Source: Heterohyrax brucei (Eukaryota > Chordata > Mammalia > Hyracoidea > Procaviidae). Taken from it: 64,000 nucleotides of DNA. Under the pieces are notes generated by a model. It saw nothing but the letters and a program-made list of their open reading frames with translations, did no database searches and was not told the origin of the DNA. Location of the stretch: NCBI GenBank assembly GCA_028571685.1, contig CM053144.1:99788171-99852170 (forward strand), written 5' to 3'. Below, in pieces: positions 10,462 to 22,095 of the stretch. Every line of letters starts with the position of its first letter. The first letter of the stretch is position 1. The translations under genes were made by a program, and so were the position numbers.

Positions 10462-10614
10462 AAAACTCATGGCCAATGAATTGATTCCAACTCATAGTAG
10501 CCCTATGGGACATAGTAGAACTGCCTCAGTGTTTCCAAGCAGTGAATGGTGGATTTGAACTACTGCCCCTTTTGTTAGCAGCCATAGGTCTTAGCCATTG
10601 TGCTTCTAGGTCCC
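10462..10614 (-). repeat. AfroSINE, antisense
   Basis: Shows 'gaattgattccaactcat', 'gggacatagtagaactgc', 'gtttccaagcagtgaatg', 'ttgttagcagccataggt' and ends 'ttctaggtcccc'. It is a standard short-variant copy, moderately diverged. Confidence 0.75.
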
Positions 10615-10767
10615 CCAGCCCCTCACTCCAGGCTCACTGAGATGATGTGAAATCAGATGTTTTATTTCTGGTTCACACTTTTCCTGATGCACCAAGGCCT
10701 TCTGATTCCAGCTTAAACTGTTGTTAAGGAGACTCCCCTCACTGGGATTTGAATCTTGTCTATATTT

Positions 10768-11195
10768 GTCTCCTACAGTTTAGGAGACTAGAAGTTCAAA
10801 TTCATGGTGCCAGCTTCAGGGGAAGGCTTTTGCTCTGTCAATTCTGGGGAAAGGTCCTTGTCATCAGTCTTCCCAGTGCAGAACCCGGGTCCAAAGTACA
10901 CACTGGCCTCCTGGATTTAATCCTTGGTGGTTGAAGATCCGTCTCCTCTCTGCTTAATGCTTTTATATTTCAAAAGAGATTAACTCAAGATACAAACTAA
11001 TCCTATAGACTGAGTCCTGCTTTATTAGCATATCTGCCTCTAAACTTGCCTCAATAACATCATAGAAGTTAGGATTTACAACACATAGGATAATCATGTC
11101 AGATCACACAATGATGGACAACCACACAATGCTGAGAATCATAGCCTACTCAGGTTGACACACATTTGGGGAAATGCAATTCAGTCTATGAAAAT
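10768..11195 (-). mobile_element. MLT1-like LTR, antisense, partial
   Basis: Same family as 9545, 27533, 45812 and 53082: 'tagaagttcaaattcatgg', 'caattctggggaaaggtc', 'gggtccaaagtacacac', 'caaccacacaatgctg' and 'tgacacacatttgggg'. The first roughly 60 bases of the usual pattern are missing. The open frame 10749-10934 falls inside it. Confidence 0.65.
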
Positions 11196-11323
11196 ACTCC
11201 ACCAAGTTCCAAATTTATAGCTCTATTCAAGAGATGTTTCCTCTGGGTTGGGATGCCCAGATGTGCTTACCTCCCTTGTTTCTCATCTCATTAATATTTT
11301 GACCAGTTCAGTTCTCATTAATT

Positions 11324-11917
11324 GATTATTATCTGTTGCCCCATGACAATTTATCCAAAACTTAGTGGCTTGTGACAACAGACATTGTCTTACCATTTCT
11401 GTGGGTCAGTAATATTAGAACAGCTTAGCTAAGTGTCTCTGATTCAAGAATTCCTATCAGTTGCCATCAAGCTGTCAGCTGGGGCTGCAGTCTCACCTGA
11501 TGGCTCAGTAGGGTGATAACCTGCTCCAAGATCTCTTATGTAGTTTTTGGCAGGACTCAGTTCCTTGTGCATTGTTGAACTGATGGCCTCATTTCCTTGC
11601 TGGCTGCTGGGCAAGTTATCCCTCAGTCTTTGTGTCGTGTGCCTCTCCGTAAACTCACAACTCATAATATGGTAGCTGACTTTACTCAGAGCAAGTAAAT
11701 TAGCAGATGAGAGAAGACTCCCAAGATAGGAACCACAATCTTTCTTTTTGTAACCTAATCTCGGAAGTAGCATCACCTCATTTTTTTATCATGTTCTGCT
11801 TATTTAAAAAAGTGAGTCACTAGGCATAGCCCAGACTGAAGAGGAGGGGACTGTACAAGGCTGTGAATACCAGGAGGCAGAGATCATTGTGGACCATCTT
11901 TGAGGTTCCCTACTACA
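11324..11917 (-). mobile_element. MLT1 LTR (older, mammal-wide type), antisense
   Basis: The plus strand carries the reverse complement of an MLT1 LTR: 'atctgttgccccatgaca', 'ttctgtgggtcagtaat', 'cagctggggctgcagtctc', 'gtaacctaatctcggaag', 'ggctgtgaataccaggagg' and 'gatcattgtggaccatc'. The ends approximate TG...CA. The minus-strand open frame 11444-11776 is a read-through of this LTR, not a gene. Confidence 0.7.
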
Positions 11918-12062
11918 AACTGCTAGCTCTTTGATGCCTTTGTGATTTTGTTTCTCCTATTTTATACCATTTTTAAGTTTGTCCTCTGTAGTATTAGTAT
12001 AAATTACTTTCTCTCTCTCTTTTTTTTTTTAAAGTAGTTTTATCACATACGTATACATTCTT

Positions 12063-12221
12063 AGAGACCCTGATGGTATAGTGGTTAAGTGATATGGCTG
12101 CTAATCAAAAGATTGGCAGTTCAAATCCACCAGGCACTACTTGGAAACTCTATAAGCAGTTCTACTCTGTCCTGTAGTATTTCTGTAAGTCATAATTGAC
12201 TTGATGGCAGTGTTTTTTTTA
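12063..12221 (+). repeat. AfroSINE, sense, with TSD
   Basis: Head 'gagaccctgatggtatag', body 'ggctgctaatcaaaagatt', tail 'aagtcataattgacttgat' and a run of T. ATACATTCTT at 12053-12062 recurs at 12222-12231. A third copy of ATACATTC lies past the downstream L1 (19379-19386), because the L1 inserted at the same place. Confidence 0.85.
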
Positions 12222-13214
12222 ATACATTCTTTATTTTTTTATTTTTTATTTAACGTGATTGAATGAAAATGTACATTCCCGTATAAATTTACATGCCCAC
12301 TTATATGCAGCTTCCACTGCGCTCCTTGTCCGGTGACAGCGCACTATTCCTCGCTGCTCCATACATGTCCCATCCTCCCAACAGCCTTCTTTCCCCTCCT
12401 CTCCACCCACTCTTTTTCCTCCAGCCAGAGGTCAGCAGGATGATATCCTATAGATGTATAGAACCATAAAGTGCTTCCAATATATGGTCACTCTGCATTG
12501 TCAAGTCCAATCCATTCCTGTCCAAAGAGTGGACCTTTGTTATAATTTATGGGAAAGGGCAGCATCAGGGCCAGGGGGCATGCTCTCAGGGGAACCCCGA
12601 AACCACTGGAGCATCCATTGAGGTCTTTCAGTGGAGATCTCAGGGTGCACCCCTTTTTATTCTTGTGTTGCCAGTGAGACTCCTCTCTGTGAGCTCCATC
12701 GTGGCTATCACTGGTGGTGGCCAGGCACCATCCGGTTCTTCTGATCCCAAGTCGATGTAGGCACCCACTCTTGTGGGTCTCTCTGTCTTCTAGGTTGTCT
12801 TTACCGCATGTCATTTTGGTCCTCGGTGAGCATCTGTTCCGGCTGAATTGGGACCATTTGCTGTATCCTCGGATGGCAGCTTGGCAGCTTTTAAGACCCC
12901 AGACGCCACTCACCGATGTGGGGTGCAGAGAGCTCTCTTAGCAAAACGCTAGTTGTGCCAATTGGCCTCGATTTCACCTAAGAGCATGGTCCCATGCTCG
13001 CCGCCCCAGCTACTCTATCCTTGCAATATTAGGTTAAGATGGAAGGAGTACTCAGGTTATGCTGAAGTCCACTTAATGTTCTTGTTCCTAATGTGTACTA
13101 TCACCACTTTCTCCCAACCAGATTTCTAGCAACTATCTAAACAAAACCTTCCCTCTCTCCCTTGCAGCTGTCAAAGAGTTTTTCTTCTATACACAAATCT
13201 GTTTTTGAGATCTT

Positions 13215-16200
13215 ATCGTAGAGGTCTCATACAATATTTGTCCTTTTGTCGCTGACTACTTTCACTCAACATGTCTTCCAGTTGAAACCAGGTTAGGAGA
13301 TGTTTCCTGAAATCATCGTTATTCTTTATCATTGCGTAGTGCTCCATTGAGTATATGTACCATAGTTTACCTATCCATTCTTCTATTGTTGGTCATCTGG
13401 GTTGATTCCATCTTTTTGCTATTGTGGACTGCGCTGTGATAAACATTCTGGTGCATGTGTCCATTGGTGTGAAAGGCCTTGATTCTGTAGGATATATTTC
13501 AAGTAGTGGAATTACTGGGTCAAATGGTATATTGATATCCATTTTTTTAAGGAAGCACCACATTGCTTTCCAAAGAGGCTGGACCATTTTGTAACCCCAC
13601 CAACAGTGTAGGAGGGCTCCGCTTTCTCCACAGCCTCTCCAGCATTTGTTGCTTTGTGTTTTCTGGATCATGGCCAATCTTGATGGGGTGAGATGGTGTC
13701 TCATTGTCCTCTTGATTTGGATTTCTTTAATAACTAAAGACCGTGAACATGTCCGCATGTGTTTTTTGGCTGCCTGGATCTCTTTTTTAGTGAAATGTCT
13801 GTCCATCTCCATTGCCCATCGCTTAATTGGATGGTTTATCTTCTTCTTCTTGATATTTTGTAGTATCTTATAGATTATAGAGATCAGGCGTCAGTCCGAC
13901 ATAGAGTTGCCAAATATTTTTTCCCATTCTATGGGTGTTCTTTTAATTCTATTAATAAAGTCTTTGGATGAGCAAAAGTGTTTGATTCTTAATAGTTCTG
14001 ATTTATCTATTTTCTCTTCTGTTGATTGTGGTTTGTTTGACAGATTTTGGAGTCTGTCCTCATTGTGTATTAAAACTTCCATTGTTGTTCCTACCTTTTC
14101 TTGGATGAGCTTTATTGTTTTAGGTTTGATATTTAGGTCTTTTATCCAGTTGGAGTTGGTTTTTGTATAAGGTGTAAGATATGGATCTTGACTCAGTTTA
14201 TTGCAGATGGATAACCAATTTTGCAGCACCATTTGTTGAAGAGACTGTTTTTACCCCAGTTTAATGTCTTAGGGCCTTTGTTGAATATCAACTGTTCATA
14301 GGCAGATGGTGTCACCTCTGGGGTCTTTATTCTGTTCCATTGATCCATCTATCTGTTCTTGTACCAGTACCAGGCTGTTTGGACCACTGTGGCAGTGTAG
14401 TATGTTCTAAGGTTGGGTGATGAGAGGCCTCCCAGTGTGTTCTTCTTCTTTAGTAGTACCTTACTTATCCGGGGCTTCTTCCCTTTCCAAACAAAATTGG
14501 TGATTTGTTTCTCCATCTCATTAAAAAATGACGCTGCAACTTGTATTGGGATTGCATTATATAAATAAATTGCTTTGGGTAAAATAGACATTTTCACAAT
14601 GTTACGTCTTCCTATCCACGAGCAGGGTAGGTTTTTCCATTTATCTAAGTCTCTCTCAGTTTCTTGTAGTAAGGGCTTGTAGTTCTCTTTGTAAAGGTCT
14701 GTTATTTCTCTGGTTAGATTAATTCCTAGGTACTTTATCTTCTTAGGGGCTATCGTAAATGGTATTGATTTGATGATTTCTTCCTTGACAGTCTCATTGT
14801 TGGTATAAAGGAATCCTACTGGTTTACTTATGTTTATCTTGTTTCCTGAGACTTTGTTGAACTCTTCTATCAGTTTGAGTAGTTTACTTTTAGATTCCTT
14901 GGGGTTCTCTGCATATACAATCATATCATCTGCAACAGGGAGATTTTGACTTCCTCTTTGCCGATGCAGATGCCCTTTATTTCTTGGTCTTGTCTAATTG
15001 CTCTGGCTAAAACTTCTAGCACGATGTTGAATAGAAGAGGTGAGAGTGGGTATCCTTGTCTAGTTCCTGATCTCAAGGGAAAGTCTTTCAGTCTCTCTCC
15101 ATTCAGGATGATGTGGGCAATTGGCTTTGTATAAATGGCCCTTATTGTGTTGAGGAATTTGTCATCTATGCCCATGTTGCTAAGAGTTTTTAGCATTAAT
15201 GGGTGTTGGACTTTATCAAATGCCTTTTCTGTATCAATGGACAAAATCAGGTGATCCTTGGCTTTTCTGTAGTTTATGTGGTTAATCACATTGATTGTTT
15301 TTCTGATGTTGAACCAGCCTTGCATCCCTGGTATGAATCCCACTTGGTCATGATGGATTATTTTCTTGATATGTTATTGTATTCTGTTGGCAAGAATTTT
15401 GTTGAAGATTTTTGCATCTAGAATCATGAGTGATATCGGTCTGTAGTTCTTTTTCTTTGTTGGGTCTTTCCTTGGCTTAGGTATCCGGGTTATGCTGGCT
15501 TCATAGAATGAGTTTGGGAGTACTCCATCCCTTTCTATATTGTGAAATAGTCTTAGTAGTATTGGAGATAACTCTTCTCTAAATGCTTGGTAGAATTCTG
15601 CAGTGAAGGCATCTGGGTCTGGACTTTTTTTTGGTTGACGGTGTTTTGATGACATTTTCAATCTCTTCCTTTGTGGTGGGTTTATTAAGTTGTTCTGCTT
15701 CACATTGTGATAATTTGGATAGGTGGTATGAGTCAAGGAATTTTTCCACTTCCCCAAGGTTTTCAAATTTGTTACAGTACAGTCTTTCATAGTATTCTGT
15801 TATGATATTTTTATTTCTGTTGCATCTGTTGCCCTCTCATTTCTAATTTGTGTTATTTGTTTCCTTTCCTGCTTTTCTTTAGTAAGTTTAGCCAGTGGTT
15901 TTTCCATTTTGTTGATCTTTTCAAAAAACCAGCTTTTGGCCTTTTCAATTTTTTAAGTTGTTTTTCTATTCTCTAATTCATTTAGCTCTGCTCTAATCTT
16001 TATGATCTCATTACTTCTGGTGCCCAAGGGGTTCCTCTGTTGTCCTCTTTCTACTTGTTCAAGCTGTAGGGTTAGTTCCTTGATTTGGTTTCTTTCTTCC
16101 TTCCAGATGTGTGCATTTATGGAGATAAACAGACCTCTGAGCACTGCTTTAGCTGTATCTCATGGGTTCTGGTAGGAAGTGTTTTCATTCTCATTGGAAT

Positions 16201-17020
16201 CCATGAATTTCTTTATTTCATCCTTGATTTCCTCTATAACCCATGGGTTTTTGAGGAAGATGTTGTTTAGTTTCCAAGAGTTCCACTTTCTATCTATGTT
16301 TTTTCTGCTATTGATTTCAACTTTTATGGCTTTATGATCTGAGAAGATGCTTTGCAGTAATTCAGTGGTATGGATTTTGTTGAGCATTGCATTATGGCCT
16401 ATCACATGGTCAATTCTGGAGAATGTTCCATGTGCACTGGAGAAGGTGTAGTTGTCTGCTGATGGGTAGAAAGTTCTGTATATATCAATGAGGCTTAGTT
16501 GGTTAATTGTGTCAATGAGGTCTTCTGTATCTTTACTGAGCTTTTTTCTAGATGATCTGTCTAGTAATGAGAGTGGAGTGTTAAAGTCTCCCACTATTAT
16601 TGTGGAGTCATCTAACTCTCTTTTGACTGTAGTCAGTGTTTCTTCGATGTATTTAGGTGCTCTGATATTAGGTGCATAAATATTTAATATAGTTAAGTCT
16701 TGCTTGTGTACTGAACCTTTCAACAATAAATAGTGTCCATCTTTGTCCATCATGGTGGATTTGACATTAAAATTGATTTTGTCTGAGATTAGAATTGCTA
16801 CCCCTGCTCTTCTTTGTTCATTGTTAGCTTGATATATATTCTTCCATCCTTTAATGTTCAGTTTGTTCCTATCTTTAGGTCTCAAGTGAGTTTCTTGTAG
16901 ACAACATATGGATGGGTCATGTCTTTTGATCCAAGATGACACTCGATGTCTCTATACTGGAGCATTCAGTACACTCACATTCAATGTAATTATTGATAGC
17001 TATGTGTTCACTGCTGCCAT
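13215..17020 (-). pseudogene. L1 ORF2 (endonuclease / reverse transcriptase), disrupted
   Basis: Pieces in order on the minus strand. The APE-type endonuclease lies at 16160-16942, with QETH, VGDFNTPLS, SRIDHVIGH and FSDHK motifs supplying the catalytic E, D, N and H. Reverse-transcriptase blocks lie at 15374-15790 (YRPISLM), 14921-15343 ([22 protein letters not shown]) and 14349-14924 (ADDMIVY). The C-terminal domain at 13393-13812 contains the C-W-C-H-type cluster CWRGCG...H. The likely ATG is at 17018-17020, and a stop follows within ten codons. A one-base deletion near 14934-14938 splits the residue before ADD from its frame. A family protein would nick DNA at T-rich sites and copy L1 RNA; this one is dead. 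Confidence 0.9.
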
Positions 17021-17451
17021 TGTGATATGTTTGTTTTTACGTTGATGTTTTCTCTGTTGTTCTTGTTAGTCTGTTCTGAGACACTCTTTTTTGTGAGTTG
17101 ATTTTTCACCTTTTTCAGAGTTGGTTTTGTAGTTGTTGAGACTCGTGTGTTAGATTTCTTGAAATGGTATGATACATCTCTGTTGTGTTTGACAGGTGTC
17201 CCTATGATCCCCCTTAATAAACTATATATAAACCCAATTTTAATTACTACCAGTCTTGTCATCTTCCTCTCCATCTGGAAGGACTATAACAACTGTAGTA
17301 CATCCCTCTTTTTATTATGATGACACCATAGTTTTCATGATGATCACTGGATTGCTTCTTTCCATATCAAAGCTGTGATTTACTTTCGAGCCTTCCCTAA
17401 ATGAGTAGGGTATTGAGTAATGTGTCGTTCTAAAATATAAAGTTAGTGGTT

Positions 17452-18346
17452 TCATTCTTCTAAGCCAGAGCCAAGAACTTCTTTCAGTATTTCTTGTAGT
17501 TTAGGTTTGGTTTTTACAAAGTCTCTGAGTTTCTGTTTATCTAGGACTGCCTTAATTTCATTTTCGTATTTGAAAGATAGTTTTGCAGGATATATAATTC
17601 TTGATTTGAAGTTCTTCTCCTTCAAGGCTTTGAATGTGTCATGCCACTGTCTCTGTGCCAGCATGGTTTCTGCTGAAAAATCTGAAGAGAGCCTACAGGG
17701 TTTCCCTCTGAATGTTTGCTTTGAGTCTTGCTGCCTTTAGGAGTTGCTGCTTATGTTTCATTTTGTTAAGCTTGATTATAATATGTCTTGGAGTCTTTCT
17801 TTTGAGATCTATATTGGATGGCATACGATATGCATCATATGTCTTTATTCTCTTCCCTCATGATTTCTGGGAAGTTTTCTTTCAGCAGCTCAGCAATGAT
17901 ACTCTCTGTGTTCTCAGATGTCTCACCCTGTTCAGGGACTCCAATTAATCGAAGGTTGTTCCTCCTGATAGAGTCTCAGAGGCTTCTTAATCTTTCTTCA
18001 TTTTTCTTGTTTCTTTTTTCTGATTTCTGCTCATAGATGCTGACATCAGTAGCTCTGTCTTCCAGGTCAGAAATTCTTTTTTCTATTTGTTCCATTCTGT
18101 TTTCTTGGCTTTGCATGGAAGTTTCTAAGTCTTTGATTTTGTTCGTGATCTTTTGGATTTCAGAGTACTGGTGTTCCGTCAGATTGAACAGCTTGCTTAA
18201 TTTTTCATTTTGTTCTGCTGCATTTTGTATAAGGTCTAGAAGCATCTGTATATAATCATTTTGTATTCACTTCCTGATGCTTTCATAAAAGTTTCTTCAT
18301 CTGGAAAACTCCTTGGTTGCTTTGTTAGGGAGCCTTCTGAAGCCAT
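17452..18346 (-). pseudogene. L1 ORF1 (RNA-binding coiled-coil protein), disrupted
   Basis: The frame from ATG at 18344-18346 soon breaks. A heptad-patterned coiled coil follows at 17976-18245 (HQYSEIQKITNKIKDLE, RMEQIEKRISDLEDR). The C-terminal domain is at 17452-17664 (RQWHDTFKALKEKNFKSRI, YPAKLSFKYENEIKAVLD). In intact L1s this trimer coats L1 RNA and acts as a nucleic-acid chaperone. Several frameshifts between the coiled coil and the C-terminal domain make this a fossil. Confidence 0.85.
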
Positions 18347-19374
18347 GGGTGATTTCTTGTATGCCACAAGTGTCTATTGCTTTTTGGGTCCCATGTGAGT
18401 ATGTAGAGGCTGGAACAGGTACTGTGAGGATGGATTGCAAATATTTCTCTAGGCTGTCTTCAAATGTAAAGCACTGACCAGTTCACAAGTCAGTTAGGTT
18501 TTCAGGTGTAGAGGTCCCTCTTCTCAACTGACAAAGTGAGCGCCACTATATCCAACCCCAGATGATAACAAACTAGTTCAGAATACAGCAATGCTTCTGC
18601 CCTGTTGGCCTCTACTGACAGGGCCTAGCCTTAGGTGACACTGCATCGAGTACTGCTTTTGTGATAGAAAAGCACTCTCTTGTGGGCAGGCTCTGGCTCC
18701 CAAGCTAAGGATTAGGTCCAGTGTCAGCCACTGTATGCAAGATGGCGTCCTCCACACAGGCAGCAGATAGAGGGGCTAAAGGTACCTGAGGTAGTGATTC
18801 CTCTGCTTCTGTTGCAGGGCCCCCAACGTAGGTGGCCTTCGGTTAATTACTGCTTTTCTGTCGGAGAAGCACTGTCCTGTTTGCAGGAGCTGGCTCCCAG
18901 GCTAAGATTTAGGTCCCGCTAAAATCTTGGTGCCAACATGGCATCCCACACACTGACTGTGTAATTCCATATAAACCCTGCTGAGGCAGATATAAAACAA
19001 TAGGCTCAAAGTGGCTAGATTAACAGAGTCCTAAGCCTGGCTCTCAAAATATGAGAATTTCACCTGCCTATGCCCCCAGCAGGGCGTCTGAGTCTAGCCA
19101 CTAGGCAAGACCCAGCTCCACTCGCCGGCCAAGACAGAGAAAAAAAGTCAAAATGGCACATTTACCTTCAGTCCGTGACAGCCAGGGCTAACCAGGAGCG
19201 GGAGTCAGCAAAAGAGAGGAGGTTTTTCGCTCAGTGGTATGAAGTCCCAATTAACAGCCCTGTGCTGTGTCCTCAGGCTGATTAGAAGGCTCTGTTTGAT
19301 TATCAATTCAAGTCTTGGTTTCCAGAGGGATATAAGGAGATGTGTGCTTAGTCCGCCATCTTGACTCCGCCCCC
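18347..19374 (-). promoter_or_regulatory. L1 5' UTR / internal promoter region
   Basis: About 1 kb upstream of ORF1, more GC-rich than the coding part. Its outer end, on the minus strand, has 'caagatggcgg', a YY1-like site in the position typical of L1 5' ends. It presumably held the antisense and sense promoter activity of L1s; activity of this decayed copy is unknown. Confidence 0.7.
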
Positions 19375-19386
19375 TTTAATACATTC

Positions 19387-19737
19387 CTAAACCATATGTA
19401 AGCATCTCCTATGTAATCTGTTTCTGATAATCAGAAGTAGTATACAAAGAAAAATTAAAAAACACTAACCAGGAGCCTGGGTGAGTCGCATAAGACACAC
19501 ATGCTGTCACAACATCTGTCAAATGTTGTCTTCTAGGGAAGCTCATCACAGACTAAGAGCCTAGGGTTTTTCCTGGGGCCTGGTTACACAGTCACTGTTT
19601 GCCAAGCAGGTATCAAAACTTTCCAACTCTCAGAGGGAAGCAAGTGTTTAGCACAAACTTCATTGTATGTACTAATAGTTTAGGCACAGTGAACCACTTT
19701 TTTCATCCGTGGTCAGTTTTGCAAGCAGACCTTTTTT
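19387..19737. other. Unassigned DNA between two L1s
   Basis: Pre-insertion flank of the full-length L1. I see no gene, RNA or diagnosable repeat. Confidence 0.4.
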
Positions 19738-19746
19738 TAAATGAAA

Positions 19747-19964
19747 GGATTTTTTTTTTTTATTGTGATTAAGGGAAAGTTTACAATCCAAGTCAAATTT
19801 CCATATAAAACTCCAAGTACCCACCTCTCTGAAACTCTCTGCTCTAATCATACTGCAACAATACACTCTTCTTTTTCACTCTTCACTTCCAGTATCCACT
19901 CAGCCAACACTTGTCCCCTCCTCTCCACCCTTTCCTCTGCTCAAAAAGAAACCAGTAGGACAGC

Positions 19965-20000
<36 letters not shown>

Positions 20001-20641
20001 TATACACCGCATGTGTTACTCTGTGTCCCCAAGTCTCCAGTCCATTCTTTGTGTGAAGTTTTAGCTTCAGTACTGGTTTCAGCTCTGCGTTAGCAACAAA
20101 TCTAGGGAACATGTTCTCATGGGACCCTCCAGGTTGTTGGACCATTGGTTGTGGTCTTTTAATGGAGTTCTTGAGCTGTATACCTCTTTTACTCATGCTA
20201 CATTGGGGACTGTATATTGTGTCCCCTATCAAGGCTGTCTTTGGTGATGGCCAGTTGCCTTCTAATTGTTCATGCTGATGCAGTCTCCCGATCACATGGT
20301 TCCTTCTGTCTCCTGGGGTCATTTTTCCTCATGTCTTTGATGTACTTTGTTGTCATCTGTTTGGTGTGGGTTGGGACCAGCTGATGTTCCTCAGATGGTA
20401 GCTTGCTGGCTTTTAAGACCCCAGGCCCCACTCATCAATATGGGATGCAGAAGACTCTTAGGAAAAGACTAGTTATGCCAATTCACCTGGATGTTCTCTG
20501 AAAACTTAACATGCAGAGCTTTCTTAAGGATAGCTGTCATGGATCTGTTAACTCTGTTCTGTATATGCACTCTCTAATGAGTTTGTTGATCTTTGTGATT
20601 TCCTGTTTGACTGATCTCAATCCTCGGGAATTCCAGAGGTC
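19747..20641 (-). mobile_element. L1 3' end, 5'-truncated, antisense
   Basis: Starts after 'aaatgaaagga' with a T run (poly(A) of the element) and carries an L1 3' UTR: 'aagtttacaatccaagtc', 'cctctccaccctttcctct', 'tggtagcttgctggctttt', 'agttatgccaattcacctg', which parallel 12290-12980. TAAATGAAA at 19738-19746 recurs at 20642-20650, a plausible 9-bp TSD. It belongs to a different, older subfamily than the full-length copy. Confidence 0.75.
19968..19996. repeat. (AT)n microsatellite
   Basis: An uninterrupted run of alternating TA, extended by 'ataaatatataca', within the L1 3' UTR. It produces chance open frames on both strands (19741-20322). Confidence 0.9.
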
Positions 20642-20650
20642 TAAATGAAA

Positions 20651-21540
20651 AATGCTTTACTTCATAAAAGACTGTCTACTTTTGCTTGGGAGTCAGGATT
20701 ATTATTAATTTGAATACATCAATAGGTTGCAACAACACATTTTTATTTCTCACTAATGTCTGTCAGGAAGCCATAGAGAACTCTGCTCCGTGTCACCCTC
20801 TCCTCACTGTGACACACGGGCTATCTGGGAGACCACTATCTGGTTGCCATGCAGGCAGAAAGCGTGGTCAGTTATACTTCTTTTTCTCACGCTACGTTGG
20901 TTAGACTGCTTGCAAGTTAGACTTCTAAAATTGAAAATGACTCACTTTTGAAAGTGACACACTTTATTTTTGCTCACAATTCACAGGCCAGAGCAAGTTA
21001 TGTGGCTTTATGTAAGACAATGTGTTGAGAAAGTGGAGAACTAAAACCATATAAGCTGCAGTACTAATTAAAACATTTTAAAAGATACAGCAAACTCTTT
21101 GCTACTTTTCTTAAGCTGCTGCTTCCTTTTCTATAGCACGTTGCCCCATTGGACTTTGGGTACTGAGTGACATGGAGAAAATATAAGTGTTCTGTTTTTT
21201 CATGTAATATCATTTTAAAGTTTTTATTTAATGTGATTTTTCCAAGACAGTTACAACTCTGGAATTCTCTCCAAGGTTCTTCAAGTTCCTTCTTTTTTTC
21301 TACCTCTCTGTTGTTTTGCACTTTCACCTCCACAAAGGAAGTTTTTTGAAAGAGGGAAATGTGTTAGTTAATTACATTAATTAACTAGCAGTTTATGAAA
21401 TAAAAGTTTATTGCATGACAGTGTTTGTAAGGCAAAATTACATATTTACTTACATATTTATTATAAATATTACATATTATAGTAATAAAATATTATAATA
21501 TTACATATTTATATACACAGACACACACACATACAAAGAC
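20651..21540. other. Unassigned AT-rich DNA
   Basis: No gene is supportable; open frames 20686-20904, 21064-21333 and 21167-21349 lack recognisable products. The end (21430-21535) is a TA- and CA-rich low-complexity patch. Confidence 0.35.
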
Positions 21541-21879
21541 TGCCAGTTAAATTTGTGAACTCCTAGAAAAAGTGCTACATACCTCATTGTTGAATATCAT
21601 TATGCTCACTTAGGAAGTACTCCCCTTGGGAAGCTATGCATTGACACCAGTGCCTAGTCCACCCTTCAAACCATTTTGCAACTCTTTTGCTGGAATGACC
21701 ATCAGAGCCGTCGTCCTATTACCCTTGATGTCCTGAATGTCACCAAAATGTATTCCTTTCAATATTAGCTTTATCTCTGTGTAAAGAAATACTCACTGGG
21801 GGCCAGATTAGGTGAGTAGGGCAGGTACTTCCATACAGTTATTTGTTTGCTGGCTAACCAGACCCTCCCCCAAGACAAC
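21541..21879 (-). mobile_element. Mariner DNA transposon fragment with transposase C-terminus, antisense
   Basis: The left end 'tgccagttaaatttgtgaac' is a terminal inverted repeat. On the minus strand the rest reads a mariner transposase C-terminal region with stops: HFGDIQDIKGNRTTAL, then IPAKELQNGLKGGLGTG. It lacks the N-terminal part and ends where the next mariner piece begins. Mariner transposases are D,D34D cut-and-paste enzymes; this one is broken. Confidence 0.75.
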
Positions 21880-22090
21880 TGTACAATTAAGTTTGCGAAC
21901 TTGCTGCTGTCCCACTGTGTACAACAGCCATTCCAGGAAGGGTTCCAAAGTTGCTTTAAAGGGTGGACTAGGTGCTGGCCTTAGAGTACAGCTTCCCAAG
22001 GGGAGTACTTTGAAGGTGACTGTGGAGATAATCAGCAATGAGTTATGTATCTCTTTGAACGATTAAGTTCGTTCGTGGACTTAATTGTCA
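21880..22090 (+). mobile_element. Internally deleted mariner, opposite orientation
   Basis: About 210 bp with matching ends: 'tgtacaattaagtttgcgaa' on the left, and 'gtggacttaattgtca' on the right as its inverted repeat. Between them, on the plus strand, lies the transposase C-terminus (KGWTRCWPRVQLPKGSTL). It duplicates in inverted orientation what 21541-21879 carries. The open frame 21812-22066 is this remnant. Confidence 0.75.
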
Positions 22091-22095
22091 AATCT

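Larger units (their letters stand above)
12230..19374 (-). mobile_element. Full-length L1 LINE, antisense, inactive
   Basis: A 7.1-kb L1. On the minus strand it runs from a 5' UTR beginning with a G/C-rich 'gggggcggagtcaagatgg', through broken ORF1 and ORF2, to a 3' UTR and A-rich tail (plus strand 'tttattttttattttttat' at the left end). TTTAATACATTC is duplicated perfectly at 12218-12229 and 19375-19386, proving retrotransposition. Both ORFs have stops and frameshifts, including one at the reverse-transcriptase active site, so the copy cannot move on its own. Close relatives of its 3' UTR lie at 29765 and 55285. Confidence 0.95.

Noticed and set aside
12488-12941. Overlapping open frames of 141 and 75 residues on opposite strands
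   Set aside because: Both fall within the 3' UTR of the full-length L1.
13393-16942. Series of long minus-strand open frames considered as host genes
   Set aside because: They are fragments of one L1 ORF2, shown by endonuclease and reverse-transcriptase motifs and by flanking target-site duplications.
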